Assembly (NCBI GenBank): GCA_943737045.1
Contig: CALSFV010000313.1
Span: 62,001-126,000 of the forward strand
Length of the DNA stretch: 64,000 nt
Reading direction: 5' to 3'
Origin: Parapristionchus giblindavisi
Taxonomy: Eukaryota > Nematoda > Chromadorea > Rhabditida > Diplogasteridae
Numbering within the stretch: position 1 is the stretch's first letter; the number at the start of each line of letters is the position of its first letter. A program made the position numbers and the translations under genes. Of the stretch, positions 41,421-54,050 are shown piece by piece. Below the pieces are notes generated by a model. The model did not search any database. It was not told the DNA's origin and saw only the letters and a list, made by a program, of their open reading frames with translations.

Positions 41421-43294
41421 TGAACCAATATCAACTATTTTATTAATATGCTCCCTGTAGAGTTGAGCTCCCTGTATCCCGCCCATGTATATTCTTCAAT
41501 ATTATACCCATTCATTTCAGTCTTAGTCATATTGGAGAACGATGACTGATATCAATCGGAAGACCAATCTGAGGAAATTCAGGCACAAGATAGCGCACAA
41601 GGCGATATAAAGGGTATGTATTTTATTATACCAACATTATTGGAAAAATATGAAACAACTGTAACTCGTGGCTACTCATAATTATTTTGTCATTCTATTA
41701 GGTTGACGCATAAGTTTCTTTACAAACTTAACAGTGAGTCCATCTGGCATTATTCTGGCGATGAGAGATGAACAATAGCTCATTTGAAAGTCCGTTTCCT
41801 GTAGATCAAGAATATGTACTTGAAAATGCAACAGAGGTCTGTGCACGGACTTAAAGGTGGTGTCCGGGCAATATTTTCGTGAACAAGCTGTGAAGACAGA
41901 AAGATAGCAAACGTTATTCTACATACCTTACATAAATTAATTTATGCTAATTTATCTTATTGATCGCTAGAATCATGAATGAATCCATGCTTGATGTACA
42001 GGCAAAGGCGCGAAATTTTGAAAATAGGAAAGTTCAGCAATAGGTTTCGAACCCGCGACGTTACGCTTACTAGTGAGCAATTTTACCACTGCGCTACGGG
42101 ATTGATGAATGGTCGTGCTAATTTCTTGCATATAACTTGCCCCTTGCATAATAGATATGTTATACATTTGCATAGGCATTCGAGGTCCTCCATCTTTAAA
42201 GTTGGAGAAATGTCTAACCGCAATTAAGCGCGCAATGATGGGCTATGACGATGGGCTACGAGAGTGCACTTGAACCGGCCGCAGATCACCCTCTCCATTC
42301 TTACTCTTTACTCTTTTGCAGTATTTTCCCATTGTTGTTTAATATTTGCTGTGCGTCTAGCCATAGCCCGCCAGTTCAGCCTTGGCCAATCTTGAAATGA
42401 GTGGTCTTGCGTCATCATACTGAAAATATATTTCACCTTGTTTCCCCACGGGTGATTCGAGAAAATGACGTGTAGGCCCCTATAAAATTAACCATTTTTT
42501 TTCGTTCGGATGCCCCTGTAGAATCGAACTCCAGGTACCCCGACCATGTATGTCATCAATCTTCATTGTCGTAGTGAACCCATCTTTCATCCCCATTAGT
42601 GACATGAGCGACTCAATCGAATTGACGTTGCGGTGCTGGAAAAGACACTGCTTCATCACTCGGCGAATTTGATCTGGGACGAAAACATGAGCCGCTAAGA
42701 GTGCTAAAGTGTTGTAAAGAATCTTATGTATCAACGTAATACAACAAATTGCTTTAGTAGAAAGTAGCATGGAATGTCATTTCTTACATACCTATAATTT
42801 CTTTATTTTCTCCCTCTAAACGTCCATTTTTCAGTACACGGGCGAGAAGCAACAAGGAGACTGCAATGCCGATCGACCTTCTCCTTTCTTCATTCATGAA
42901 TAAATCATTTACATTGCTTTGATGTATTTCTAAGTGGTTCTAATACCACTGAGATATTTTTAAACACAAGGAGAAATCAAAATATGATCAGATAAAATCA
43001 AAATATGATCAGGAGAAATCAAGATCTGATCAGGAGAAATTAAGATCTGATCATGTCGAAAACAAATTAGGATTTCTCCTGATCAGATCTTGATTTCTCC
43101 TGATCAGACTTTGATCGAATTACCTGAGATTGCTCTATTAGCTCTATTGGTATCGATTGATTGACATTATCGATTGATTTAAACCGAACACAATTTCAGG
43201 TAGTCGTTGATCACAAATGTGTGCATGCTTCATCATTAATCGTCAAAGTCGACGGATAGTCTTTCATCGATAATTAATAAATAAATAAAATATA
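41421..43294. other. Intergenic repeats, no gene recognised
   Basis: Contains the SINE at 41966-42215, a fragment near 42500 resembling 41455, and runs of GATCAGGAGAAAT (42970-43110). A 96-codon minus-strand frame at 42480-42770 has no recognisable domain and may be LINE debris. Confidence 0.5.
41966..42215 (-). mobile_element. tRNA-derived SINE (copy 1)
   Basis: On the minus strand an A-box TAGCGCAGTGG and a B-box GGTTCGAAACC are spaced as in a tRNA. A 5' head of about 95 bp is shared with the copy at 49700 (ATGAATGG.C.TGCTAATTTC and TTGCATAG.CATTC). The tRNA cloverleaf itself is not intact. Confidence 0.8.
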
Positions 43295-43300
43295 TTTATT
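43295..43300 (-). terminator. AATAAA polyadenylation signal of the serpin gene
   Basis: TTTATT on the + strand, about 44 nt after the minus-strand stop codon at 43344. Confidence 0.6.
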
Positions 43301-43343
43301 CGGTTAGGTTGATGTTTGTACAATAGTAATGGTCAGACATTTG

Positions 43344-46300
43344 TTATTCAAAGAGATCCTTCGGAGTGGTAGACACCGGTCTCTGCAATATAAAAATGTT
43401 ATTGAAATAAAATTATAATTTTTTTATAAAACTCGCTCATTTAGAATGCTTCCATCGACATAAGTTCTAAGGCATCGTTCCATTTGCCTTACGTGCCTAC
43501 GCCGTAACCTCGGTCGTAACGACGGAGACGCGGCGGTTACGGCGTCGGCACATAAGGCAAATGTAACCGATGCAGAAAGCTTTTCAAATAATAATAACGT
43601 GTATATTTTTCCATTGGCAAAAGTACAATAGACGCTCAACCATTGTTGTTGTTTATAGCTTTGATAGTAATAAATCGATAAAATATTAAATTAGTACTTG
43701 CAGTAGTATATTCACCTTAGTGCAACTCTTCTTACTATTACTTTCTGGAACAACCTTCTTTTTAACTTCTCTTTTCTCACTCAAGGAATTCAAATTCTCC
43801 CTCCATTTTTCAACCTTCTTGCTCTTCTTTTCACTTGTTGATTCAGTAGATACTGTAGTTTCAGTAGATACTGTACTATCGATCGATTCCAAGGAACAAT
43901 CGATTAATTCTCCCCTTTTCATCTTCTTCTTCAACTCTCTTCTTCGCTTGTGTCTTTTGTATCTGAGAACACAAATCATTAATCATTTTCAAAGGCAAAC
44001 CCCAAGCTAATTTAAAAATCTCCTTTTTACAACGCTCTCACGTAGACAAAGAAAGCGTGAGCGCATTACCAGAGCGGAGAGTTCAAATTAGACATATTTA
44101 TGGCAGTCAAATTTGCGCAATTGAAGCTGCTTATGCTGTATTCAAGAGTAAAGCAAAAAAATTATTTTAAAAAAAACAGATAGAACACACTCTCTCGTCC
44201 TATGTTAGTGACTTTTGAACACCACATTACCTATCTGTTTCAAGAACTTTTAGGCTTAAAATTTAGAAAATGCATACTTTTTCTTAATCTTATCGATATT
44301 TTTCGAGATACTTCTAGATATCGATCGAATCTTTGAACACTTCTTCTTCTTCTTTTCTTCTTTTTTCTTCCTTTCTGCTTTCTTGGCCACAGCATGAGTC
44401 AGCATTGCTGATGAGACTGCCGGACTTCCTACACGGAATATTACCGTAACCATGATTTATCGTTGTTACCGTACTCAGGCATTACCGTAATCAATCAATC
44501 AATATTTATTGTGCATAGTATTCATCAATTAAAAACAAGCTACAACTCTGCATGAGTGTCAATAAAGTAAACGTATGAAATATTTTCCAACAAAATAATA
44601 AAATCGATCAATAAATCATTAAATCAATCAATATCTACCGTACCGGCGTAACATCCGGCCAGAACCGGCAGAAGCGTGCGAACGTGCACAACAAACAGCA
44701 GAAACGGCGAGTCGAAGCGAAAGTGAAAATTGGGATTGACGAATGTTCCGATTGAAGCCTCTACTGGTGTGAAACCACGCGGGAGTCGAACGTTCGGCTG
44801 CAATTAACGGAAAATGTTTCTAAAAATCAATAAATCCACCGTATACCATATCCTCTTCGATATTCCAACTGAGACCACGTTCGTCTATTCTCAGGGACGC
44901 CGCGTGGGTGGCGCCTATGAAGTCAGGTGAGATGGCGTCCGTGGAATCGGGGGCGAAACGTACTGCGCATGAGTCGACACCTGTTGTACATAGAAAAGAG
45001 TTCTACACTCTCGTTTTTACCCCAAACGCTCTCATTTCCTTGTTCTCTCAAATGTTGTCGCATCTCTTTGATGTATGATAAATTAAATTTAAATTAAAGT
45101 TAAGTATACGCGCAAATGTATTACATACGTGCCTCTGCGTCCCAATATGTAATGTTGCATAATTAATTATTGGTGAAAACATTTGGTCAAATACAGACAC
45201 ACATTTCTGGGTTTCTGAGAGACTCCGCCCACCTGAGAGCTGCCACTTCTTGAGTAATTCAGCATGAGAATGAATCTGTAGTCGGGGAATGAGCAGTCGA
45301 CTCTCATGAATCTGAAAACGAACGAGATATCTCCATACTCAAATAAGTCACGCCTACTGAATTAGGCCACGGCCACTCAATTAAAATAAGCCATTCCCAC
45401 TCACAGTTTCATCTCTGAGCTCCTCTAGGATCTGTCTCAATGCTCGAGGAGTGAGCTCCTGTCTCAAGTGAAGAATGCCTTAAAGGGCCCTTAGATAATC
45501 AGACTGGCTGAAACATATTACTCCTGCACGGAATTTCCATGGTTTATGGATTTGAGAGCCAGATTTTTAACAGCAGCCTTTTAGTCAACACGATAGGCTT
45601 ATCACATGTACAATTTACTGATTCTTTTCATGCTCTTGCCTAGCCTTTTTTCTCATCGATTTTTGTTCTTTTTTCGAATACCCAATAGAGAAGGGGATGT
45701 GAAAATTAATGAAATATGGCAAAAAATAGTTGAAAATTTTAATAAAGGTGCGCGGCGCATTAAAAAAAAAGGCTAGCGGTCACGTTGTATTATTATTATA
45801 CCACTAACCTCCTCTTCCATGTGGTCTGATCATAACGAGTGCTATATTATCCGATTGTCCATCCTCACCCGATCGAATGTCTAACCACCATGCCTGCATA
45901 AACCGTTCTATATATCACAATCACAAGACTCCGCCCACATTTGCGAGGGGCGTGGCCAACGATCGAGCAGGTCCTATCATCTCGAAGAAGTCATGAGATT
46001 GACTCTCACGATAAGTGAGAGCGAACGCTCGACGTGGAAATGGTGCCGTCTGAATGATAGGAAAGTTAGTTCGTGATAACATCAACTTTTCTGGGCATTC
46101 TTTTTTTTTCTATTTGAGATCAACACTGTTCTCTGAAAACGATGAACTACTAAATAGTAAGCCATAACTCCATGATAGTTTTACCTAGAAACAGCATCAT
46201 ATTCAATACAATAACGAATATTTCATAACCTTTCCAAACCACTCTGCCACCACATTTCCCGTTGCTACACCGAGCAGTCCCTTGCGTGATGTAGGAACAT

Positions 46301-47179
46301 ACAAGTTGGGTAAGATCTGAAATTTTTAGCATTTACAATTTCGAAAAAATCGATAACAAACATTATTGGAGTGCTTATTGACGTATTCTGCGAGTTCATT
46401 CGATTCTACAGACACGAAAATCTGGAAATAATAATAATAATAAAAATATTATTATTAATATTGATTTAAAAGGGGGCGGAGCTTACTCTTGGACCAAAAA
46501 TCTCCTGTGCTGTGGCGACGATTGAGTGATGAACAAGAGGAAGTTGAGAACGATCAACGAATATACGAAAGAGGAGTGATGAGGGAGGTTCAAGTGATGA
46601 CTTGAGCGATGTGAACAGGGGACCAAGAGCTGAAATGATCTTTGATCTTTGATCTTTGATCTTTGATCTCAACATACAGTTAATCGTTCGTTCCGACATC
46701 GAACAGATGCTTCGCATCCTCTTTCGGGTTGAATCACCAACGATGAGATATAGTAGAGAGTACAGACTGAGCGTTGACATCGGAGCAAAGATCTGCACAT
46801 GGTTACGGTAGTTTATGTAGGTTACTGTAGTTTATGTAGGTTACTGTAGTTTATGGAGGTGATGGTGCGGTGGGTAGTGCGCTAGGTCGCACAATCTACT
46901 CACCAGTGTTAAATTCTGCTTGGCGGGAATCAGCTCAGATCCGAAACATGCCATCGTCCATCTATGATTGATTCCGATAGATCAATGATCAATCAATAAC
47001 TACCATACCTTTCAATGAGTAGATCGGCATTCTTGGCTTCCTCTTTATCGATTTTAGGAGGAGGAGCTTTGATCGCCTGAGATCAGAGGATGATTATCGA
47101 TGGATAATTCGATCGATTAATGTCCAACCTTTTGCTGATCGTGTTTGAATATCGATCTAATCCAATTTGAGAACGGCAT
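43344..47179 (-). CDS. Serpin with lysine-rich C-terminal extension
   Basis: Sixteen minus-strand exons: 47129-47179, 47009-47076, 46904-46961, 46678-46792, 46487-46629, 46362-46421, 46230-46316, 45939-46049, 45809-45893, 45405-45478, 45233-45311, 44847-44980, 44644-44797, 44278-44428, 43716-43962, 43344-43382. Every junction keeps phase, giving 551 residues. Serpin marks in order: IFAPMSTLSLYSLLYLIVGD (helix B region), LFRIFVDRSQLPL, IALVMIRP (strand s3), LIPRLQIHSH, RFAPDSTDAISPDF, LRIDERG (hinge start) and the signature FRFDSPFLLFVV. There is no signal peptide (start MPFSNWIRSIFKHDQQK), so it is probably intracellular. The core ends near residue 406; the remaining 145 residues are Lys/Glu/Ser-rich. 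The hinge lacks the small residues needed for loop insertion, so protease inhibition is doubtful. Confidence 0.85.
43481..43563. repeat. 83-bp palindrome in the last serpin intron
   Basis: CATTTGCCTTACGTGCCTAC on the left and GGCACATAAGGCAAATG on the right are inverted. The inner CGCCGTAACC / GGTTACGGCG also pairs. It is GC-rich against AT-rich flanks and resembles the small inverted-repeat elements. Confidence 0.85.
43988..44096. repeat. Palindromic hairpin element in a serpin intron
   Basis: AGGCAAACCCCAAGCTAATTT and the core ACGCTCTCACGTAGACAAAG ... CCAGAGCGGAGAGTTCAAAT match the family. Confidence 0.85.
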
Positions 47180-48059
47180 CCAGAGAACCGCTTCGAATAA
47201 AGAATATATCATGAAATGAAAGAGGAAAATTTGATATGAATAAGAGTTAATCTAATTACAATTGCGGTTTTACAAAGGAAAGAAATGATGACTCCCTTTT
47301 TTTCCAACTATCGGTTAATTTTTTATTCAAACTAAAGAATGTTTTACCCCTTTCGGACATGTTATTTAAAACTTTTCCAAAGGTTTAAAATATTGTTGTG
47401 CCTAGAAAAGAGGTCTCGCTATATCAATAGCAGTTGCATTATCTAAAGCTGGCATGAGATCGTAATGCTCCTGAGTATTGATTGATTGTTAGGTATAACA
47501 GTGAATAAATAATAAACAATAGTTAACCACGAAAAAATACAAGAAAAAATCAGATAAAGCCCCGCTCTTTCTACACACCATCTAACTCTTTTTCATTTCT
47601 TTTCGTGACTTTTGAACATTAGAGACAGTTCTTACAATTAGCATCGGGTGAGAACAAAAAATATGAAATTTGAGAGAATTTAAAATCATCAGAAATGAAT
47701 ATGTACATATGTGCATCATCTCCATTATTTCTATAATACGACGAGATAGTATGTAATAGTGAGAGAGTCGCCAGACGACGAGAGTACGAATGCCGTAGGG
47801 TGAGAAGGTTAGAAGAAGAATAGGAAGAAATATGAAACTAAACAAATAAAACGGCAATGCCGTGATGATAAACTCATTTTTATTGGCTTTGATTTTTCAT
47901 TGATTGTATTATTATTTTTCAAATGTTTCCCTAATTTTACTAATTATGAAAATTGGTTGAAGAATAGTGAGTATACCTCTTACCTATGAAAAATGCATTG
48001 AAAATTTTGTATTGGAATAAGTTTGATTCAAAAGTTTGAAACGAAAAGGAATGAGATTG
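47180..48059. other. Serpin upstream region with a repeat block
   Basis: No gene is recognised. The block 47740-47925 is a direct repeat of about 53400-53585 (words ATGCCGT.GGGTGAGAAGG and AACGGCAATGCCGTGATGAT). The long minus-strand frame at 47582-47857 is repeat DNA. Confidence 0.6.
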
Positions 48060-51000
48060 TACAGTCCCGCATGGTCTCCTCTTGCAAAGGCGTTCGCCGC
48101 GCGTCGCTGCGAGCCCCCTCTGGTCGCCTGGCTTTTCGCGCGCATTTTCCGCATGAAATTGCGAATTAATTTATTTTTTCTGTTAATTTTCGTGTTCGTG
48201 GTGATCTTTTACCCCGAAAACATGCAACGGACTTTAACATGCAATAATTTTGATGTTGTTATGGGTCGTTTTAGGGTTTGAAGAAATAAGTCAGTTCGTG
48301 GTCCGTGGTGCGCCGAATTCTGAGTAATGGGAAAAGGAGCAATAATACTTGGCAAATTGCCAGCTCGTTTTTTCATGGCCATGAATTCCAGTTTATACTA
48401 CTTTTCAACTTGTTTATGTCAGTCGTGCTTATTTCATGTTTTCTCATTTCAGGATAAACCTATCCTCTACACGATGAGCGGAGGTCGGGTTGGAAATGGA
48501 TCGAATCAGATAAGATTTTGACCGTTTATGTTTTGTTACTTTCATTGAGCTATTGCTTCTTTCGCTTAATTAGGATATTAAAAGAGTTTGAACAGCAAGT
48601 TGCTTGTGGATAACTTATTTCAGATTCTGCCTGTTCCCCGTCGCTCATTCGCTGATCCTTGCCGCTCTTCATCCTCTTACAGGTAAGTGGATAGTTTAAT
48701 CTAATTATAAGACATTATTATTTATTTGACACAATACATACCTGTCATAGATTAACGTTGTTTGTTACAGTCATTATGTGTCTACTATCGCATAAGCCCG
48801 CCCGCTTGTCTCATCTACTGTCATCAATGCATGGAAAAGGTAACTTTTTTCATTTGTCAATAGGCTTGCGGTACACTTTTTAATTAGGCATTATACTATT
48901 GATAGTTTTATTAATTCTGCAAATAGTTTTGTATATACGATTATTGATAGTCTCCATTCTTGAACAGTTGATGAATATTGATCAAACACTTTCGCTCGCC
49001 AATAATGTGGGTGTGAATTTTTTGTCGATGCGATCGGTTTTGATACTTTAAATCCATCTATGAATATGCGGGAGATCGAGATTAGTGTGAATAACCACAT
49101 GTCGGGTCAGTTTAGAGTATTTGAGATTAAAATCGGGTCAGTGTTGTTCTATATTTCGCGATACCAGACAAGAGAGTGTGTGAAACGAGACGTTGTGAGA
49201 GGGGAGAAAATGTATGATATTGATCGACTTCTTTTGAGGAACGCAAATTCATCACGCATATTACGAGGCCGAGACTAGAGTGGTGGGAACGAATCACGGA
49301 TGATTTTCCCCCTGGCCCTTCTATCTCGGTTGTCCGAAGAGAGACTCTATACAGCCTCTCTCTCGCACGGGAGAGTGATCAACGGGCCAATGAGTTGGAA
49401 TGAGAGTGAGAATTTCGGGCCAATTTCGGGCCGGACCGATTTTCTGGACTCTTAGTAATCGTACTGATATGATTAAAATATCATTGGATTTAGGTTTTTG
49501 AGATCTTTTAGGCTATAGTAGAAACAAGTTAATCATGAATTTTTCAAATTTCGTTTTTTTTCATAGTGAAATGACTAATTCGTGCGGAAAGGCTAGTGTA
49601 AGTTGAAAATTCATTTATTATTATTAGCATTATTATTATTATGACATCGGTAATACCAATAAAAAAGGGGAAAAGCGATACAACGGGCTAATACAATGAA
49701 ACATCGGATTGTTAAAAAAGTTCGGCAATAGGTTTCGAACCCGCGATATTAATAAAAAACTAGAGAGTGCTTTTACCAGTACGCCAAGGGATAGATGAAT
49801 GGCCATGCTAATTTCTTGCATATCACTTTTCTCTTTCATAGCCGATATGTTACGCAGTTGCATAGACATTCTAGGACCTCAATCTTTGAATTATCTTTGT
49901 TTATCGACCACACTGGGGATGGATATATTTGCTGTTGTAGTCAATGAATGGTTCCCTGTTATATTCCAGCCACACCGTGGCACACTACTTTTGGTAGGAC
50001 GTGGGTTATTGTGCAAACTGTGATGCCAACCACGTTTCGACATCTTCTTTGTTCTTATAATTTTCATTTAATAAAGTAAGTGGGAGGCCTGAACTAAAGG
50101 CACAATCCGAAAGAGTAAGGACCGGAGAGTAAGGAGAGGCAGGAGGTGCCCGATTATATCAGTGACCTCAACTATGTGCATGCGATACAATGGTTCCTTT
50201 CGCACTTCTTTCAACATAGAGTCTATACATTATCTGATGTTTTCATGTTTAGTGTTTGGTTCTAACTTCTATCCTTTTCAAATTCACTAGCTAATGCACA
50301 CTGTTATTCCGTGTTCAGAGTCATAAATGCCGACAGGTGTCAAAGGTATAAGAGGAGGCCGACAATAAAGGACACCGCTAATTTACAATGTTCGAAGCAT
50401 GATACAAGAGTAGCTCATCTACAATCGTATTGACATATTGTTTGATTAGGTAAATTCAATTACAGACAGATAGTAACGAACAATAACAATGTACCAAATA
50501 TTTCAGTATAATGAAAATCTTGAAATTTGAAAAAAATAAAAAATCACATATTGTATACAAACGACCCTTCTTTCGATAGCCCATGAAGTGCTCGTTTGAA
50601 TTATGCACTTCTTTCCACATATAGTTCAAGGATACTCGCAAAAATCCTTCCAAAACATGCAAAAATGGTACATTTTAGCCCTAATTCCGCCTATTAAAAC
50701 TTTGCTTTAAATTTGATTTATCACTTTTTAAAGGCATATTCTAGATGTTTTCTCTTTGCTGATTCCAAATCTGCTTTCAGTTTTTCAATCCGACTATTAC
50801 CAGCTGAGAAAATCGCCCCGGCCCGAAATCTGTCCGAAAAATTCCGATTCGTCCGAGGGTGAGAGGTCATAAATGCCACTGGGAACGGTTGTCCGCTATG
50901 AGTCGTTGTATGCCCGGCCTCTCTCCCCTATACGATTCGCCCGTGATTCGTTCCCACCACCCTAGCCGAGACTACTGATGGGTTCTCCGACAAGATATAT

Positions 51001-52301
51001 GAATATTGATCAATTGTTGATCTATCGATTTCTGTTCTTTTAAAATCATTGTATTAATAATTAAGTGTTTTGTATTCTCGGATAAACAAATAAATGCAGT
51101 TGTGGTTTAAAATATATAATAGTATCGCACGATAGTATCTTTATATTGTTATGAGAATTAACAAAAAACAACAATGTGCAACACAGTCAATACATAATAA
51201 TCAATAATCGGCGACGGTTAGTTCCACAGCAGCCGACTTTCCGGTGATGATGACTCTGATGATGGCTTTATTATTGCTATATTGAAAAAAAAGATATAGA
51301 AAAAAACAATATTTTTAAAATAATATATTGACTAAATTCTAAGAATAACGACTGGGCTTAATAAGATCGAATGCTCTCTGATTAAGACCGTCACCTGACC
51401 GTCATGATTCATGATACCGTCATGATAATCATGACAGCATCATGATAATGATTCCGATACCGTCATGATTATCCCACAATTGACAAATGAAAAAATTACC
51501 TTGTCTATGCATCGATGACAGTAGACAACAAGCGGGTTCATGCGATGGTAGACGCATAAGGACTGTAACAAACAACGTTAATCTATGACATATATGACAC
51601 GTATCCCACAGCCAAAGTATTGTGTCAAACAAATAATAATAATAATGTCTTATACTTAGATTAAACTATCCACTTACCTGTAAGAGGATGAAGAGCGGCA
51701 AGGATCAGCGAATGAGCGACGGGGAACAGGCAGAATCTGAAATAAGTTATCCACAAGCAACTTGCTGTTCAAACTCTTTTAATATCCTAATTAAGCGAAA
51801 GAAGCAATAGCTCAATGAAAGTAACAAAACATAAACGGTCAAAATCTTATCTGATTCGATCCATTTCCAACCCGACCTCCGCTCATCGTGTAGAGGATAG
51901 GTTTATCCTGAAATGAGAAAACATGAAATAAGCACGACTGACATAAACAAGTTGAAAAGTAGTATAAACTGGAATTCATGGCCATGAAAAAACGAGCTGG
52001 CAATTTGCCAAGTATTATTGCTCCTTTTCCCATTACTCAGAATTCGGCGCACCACGGACCACGAACTGACTTATTTCTTCAAACCCTAAAACGACCCATA
52101 ACAACATCAAAATTATTGCATGTTAAAGTCCGTTGCATGTTTTCGGGGTAAAAGATCACCACGAACACGAAAATTAACAGAAAAAATAAATTAATTCGCA
52201 ATTTCATGCGGAAAATGCGCGCGAAAAGCCAGGCGACCAGAGGGGGCTCGCAGCGACGCGCGGCGAACGCCTTTGCAAGAGGAGACCTTGCGGGACTGTA
52301 A
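48060..52301. repeat. 4.2-kb palindromic duplication with near-identical outer arms
   Basis: Outer arms 48060-48864 and 51479-52301 are inverted copies, and a 64-codon frame is identical in both (48327-48521 + and 51839-52033 -). Inner arms 49268-49450 and 50805-50982 are also inverted (GTGGTGGGAACGAATCACGG and complement). Both pairs share a centre near 50.15 kb. Arms contain splice-like sites but no recognised protein. Confidence 0.9.
49700..49890 (-). mobile_element. tRNA-derived SINE (copy 2)
   Basis: Minus-strand A-box TGGCGTACTGG and B-box GGTTCGAAACC. The head is homologous to the copy at 41966-42215. It lies between the arms of the 48-52 kb palindrome. Confidence 0.8.
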
Positions 52302-52499
52302 AGTGGAGAATACTACTTACGATTATTGACTGTTTTGACTGTAGTGTTAAAACAAGAGAAATTTAAATACGAAAAATCTCAGCAGATGAATTCAAAACAG
52401 AAATTATAACTTTTCTACCTTCTCGTTCCCAATTCTCGCTTTCTGTTTTCGCAATTCCCGGTGCTTTTTAGAAAGCCAAAAATATTAAAGCAACAAACT

Positions 52500-54050
52500 T
52501 CGAATTAAAACTAGTGACTACTTTATCTCATTACATGAATACAAATGAAATAGTCATGATTAGTACAATGATATGCAACAATAAATGTGTATATTGAGCT
52601 TAATTAGTAGGGGGGTACTGTAAATGTTAAAGAATACAAAGATTAAAGATGAACGATACGATATATCGATATGAGGAATGAGATATTAAAGATCAAAGAT
52701 CAACAAGATGATATATTTTGATAAGACAAATGAGATGTATGGTACGGAATGAGATACGTAATTGTATAAGGGAGGTAGTGGGAATGGGTGTGAAATGGAA
52801 AAAAAAACTTGTGGGTCTCCATCTTTAACATGAGGACAAGAAATATGATAATTGAGAGAATTTGAAATCATCAGAAATGCATATGTACATACCTATATGT
52901 ATCATCATTATGCCAAATTTGTAATCCCCGTCCCAAATTTGAAAAAAATGTAGTGGGAATGGGTGTGAAATGGAAAAAAACTTGTGGGTCTCCATCTTTA
53001 AGATGAGGACAAGAAATATGATAATTGAGAGAATTTGAAATCATCAGAAATGTATATGTACATACCTATACGTATCATCATTATGCCAAATTTGTAATCC
53101 CCGCCTAAATTTGTCATCCCCGCCCCAAATTTGTAATCCCCGTCCCAAATTTGTAATCCCCGTCCCAAATTTGTAATCCCCGTCCCATCTTCCCGGTCGA
53201 CTTGATCTTTGATCTCTCCCACCCCTCTTTACTCTTCCTGACTGTAGCAGAAGGCGTGATCAATTGATCTCTCACCTTCCCCCCATCCCCATCCACCTCT
53301 CTTTTAATAATTTTATTCTTTCACATATTTATTTTTGCACTCGAGCACTTTGTACTTGTTGAAACACCCTTGCGGTGTACGATAAATATTTAAATAAGAC
53401 GACGAGATAGTATGGAGTAGTGAGAGAGTGACCAGACAACGAGAGTACGAATGCCGTGGGGTGAGAAGGTTAGAAGAAGAATAGGAAGAAATATGAAACT
53501 AAACAAATAAAACGGCAATGCCGTGATGATAAACTCATTTTTATTGGCTTTGATTTTTCATTGATTGTATTATTGTTTTCAAAATGTTTCTTTAATTTTT
53601 GTTGTATAATAAAGCTTTTTAAAGATCCGCAAAATAAAAATAGCAAACTATTAATATTCCGCACAACAAAATTCTAATTAAAACTAGTAGCTAGTTTATC
53701 TCATTACATGAATGCAATTGAAATAGTCATGATTAGTACAATGATATGCAACAATAAATGTGTATATTGAGCTTAATTAGTAGGGTAGAATACTGTAAAT
53801 GTTAAAGAATACAAAGATCAAAGATCAAGGATCAACGAGATGATATATTTCGATAAGAGGAATGAGATGTTAAAGATCAAAAATAAACGATACGATATAT
53901 CGATATGAGGAATGAAATATTAAAGATCAAAGATCAACAAGATGATATATTTTGATAAGAGAAATGAGATGTATGGTACGGAATGAGATACGTAATTGTA
54001 TAAGGGAGGTAGTGGGCATGGGTATGAAAGGCTAAAGTCGATATATCTTC
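52500..54050. repeat. Direct duplication of intergenic DNA
   Basis: 52500-52760 repeats at 53684-54010 with few differences (AGTCATGATTAGTACAATGA; GTGTATATTGAGCTTAATTA). A 180-bp block is also tandemly doubled at 52760-52940 and 52945-53110 (TGGGTCTCCATCTTTAA). TTTGTAATCCCCG is repeated about six times near 52915-53185. No gene is seen. Confidence 0.85.

Noticed and set aside
42480..42770. 96-residue minus-strand frame
   Set aside because: It might be LINE debris, but no RT motif is present, so no gene is called.
48327..48521. 64-codon frame, identical copy at 51839-52033
   Set aside because: Kept only as part of the palindrome. Identity reflects duplication, and no domain or splice-supported product is visible.
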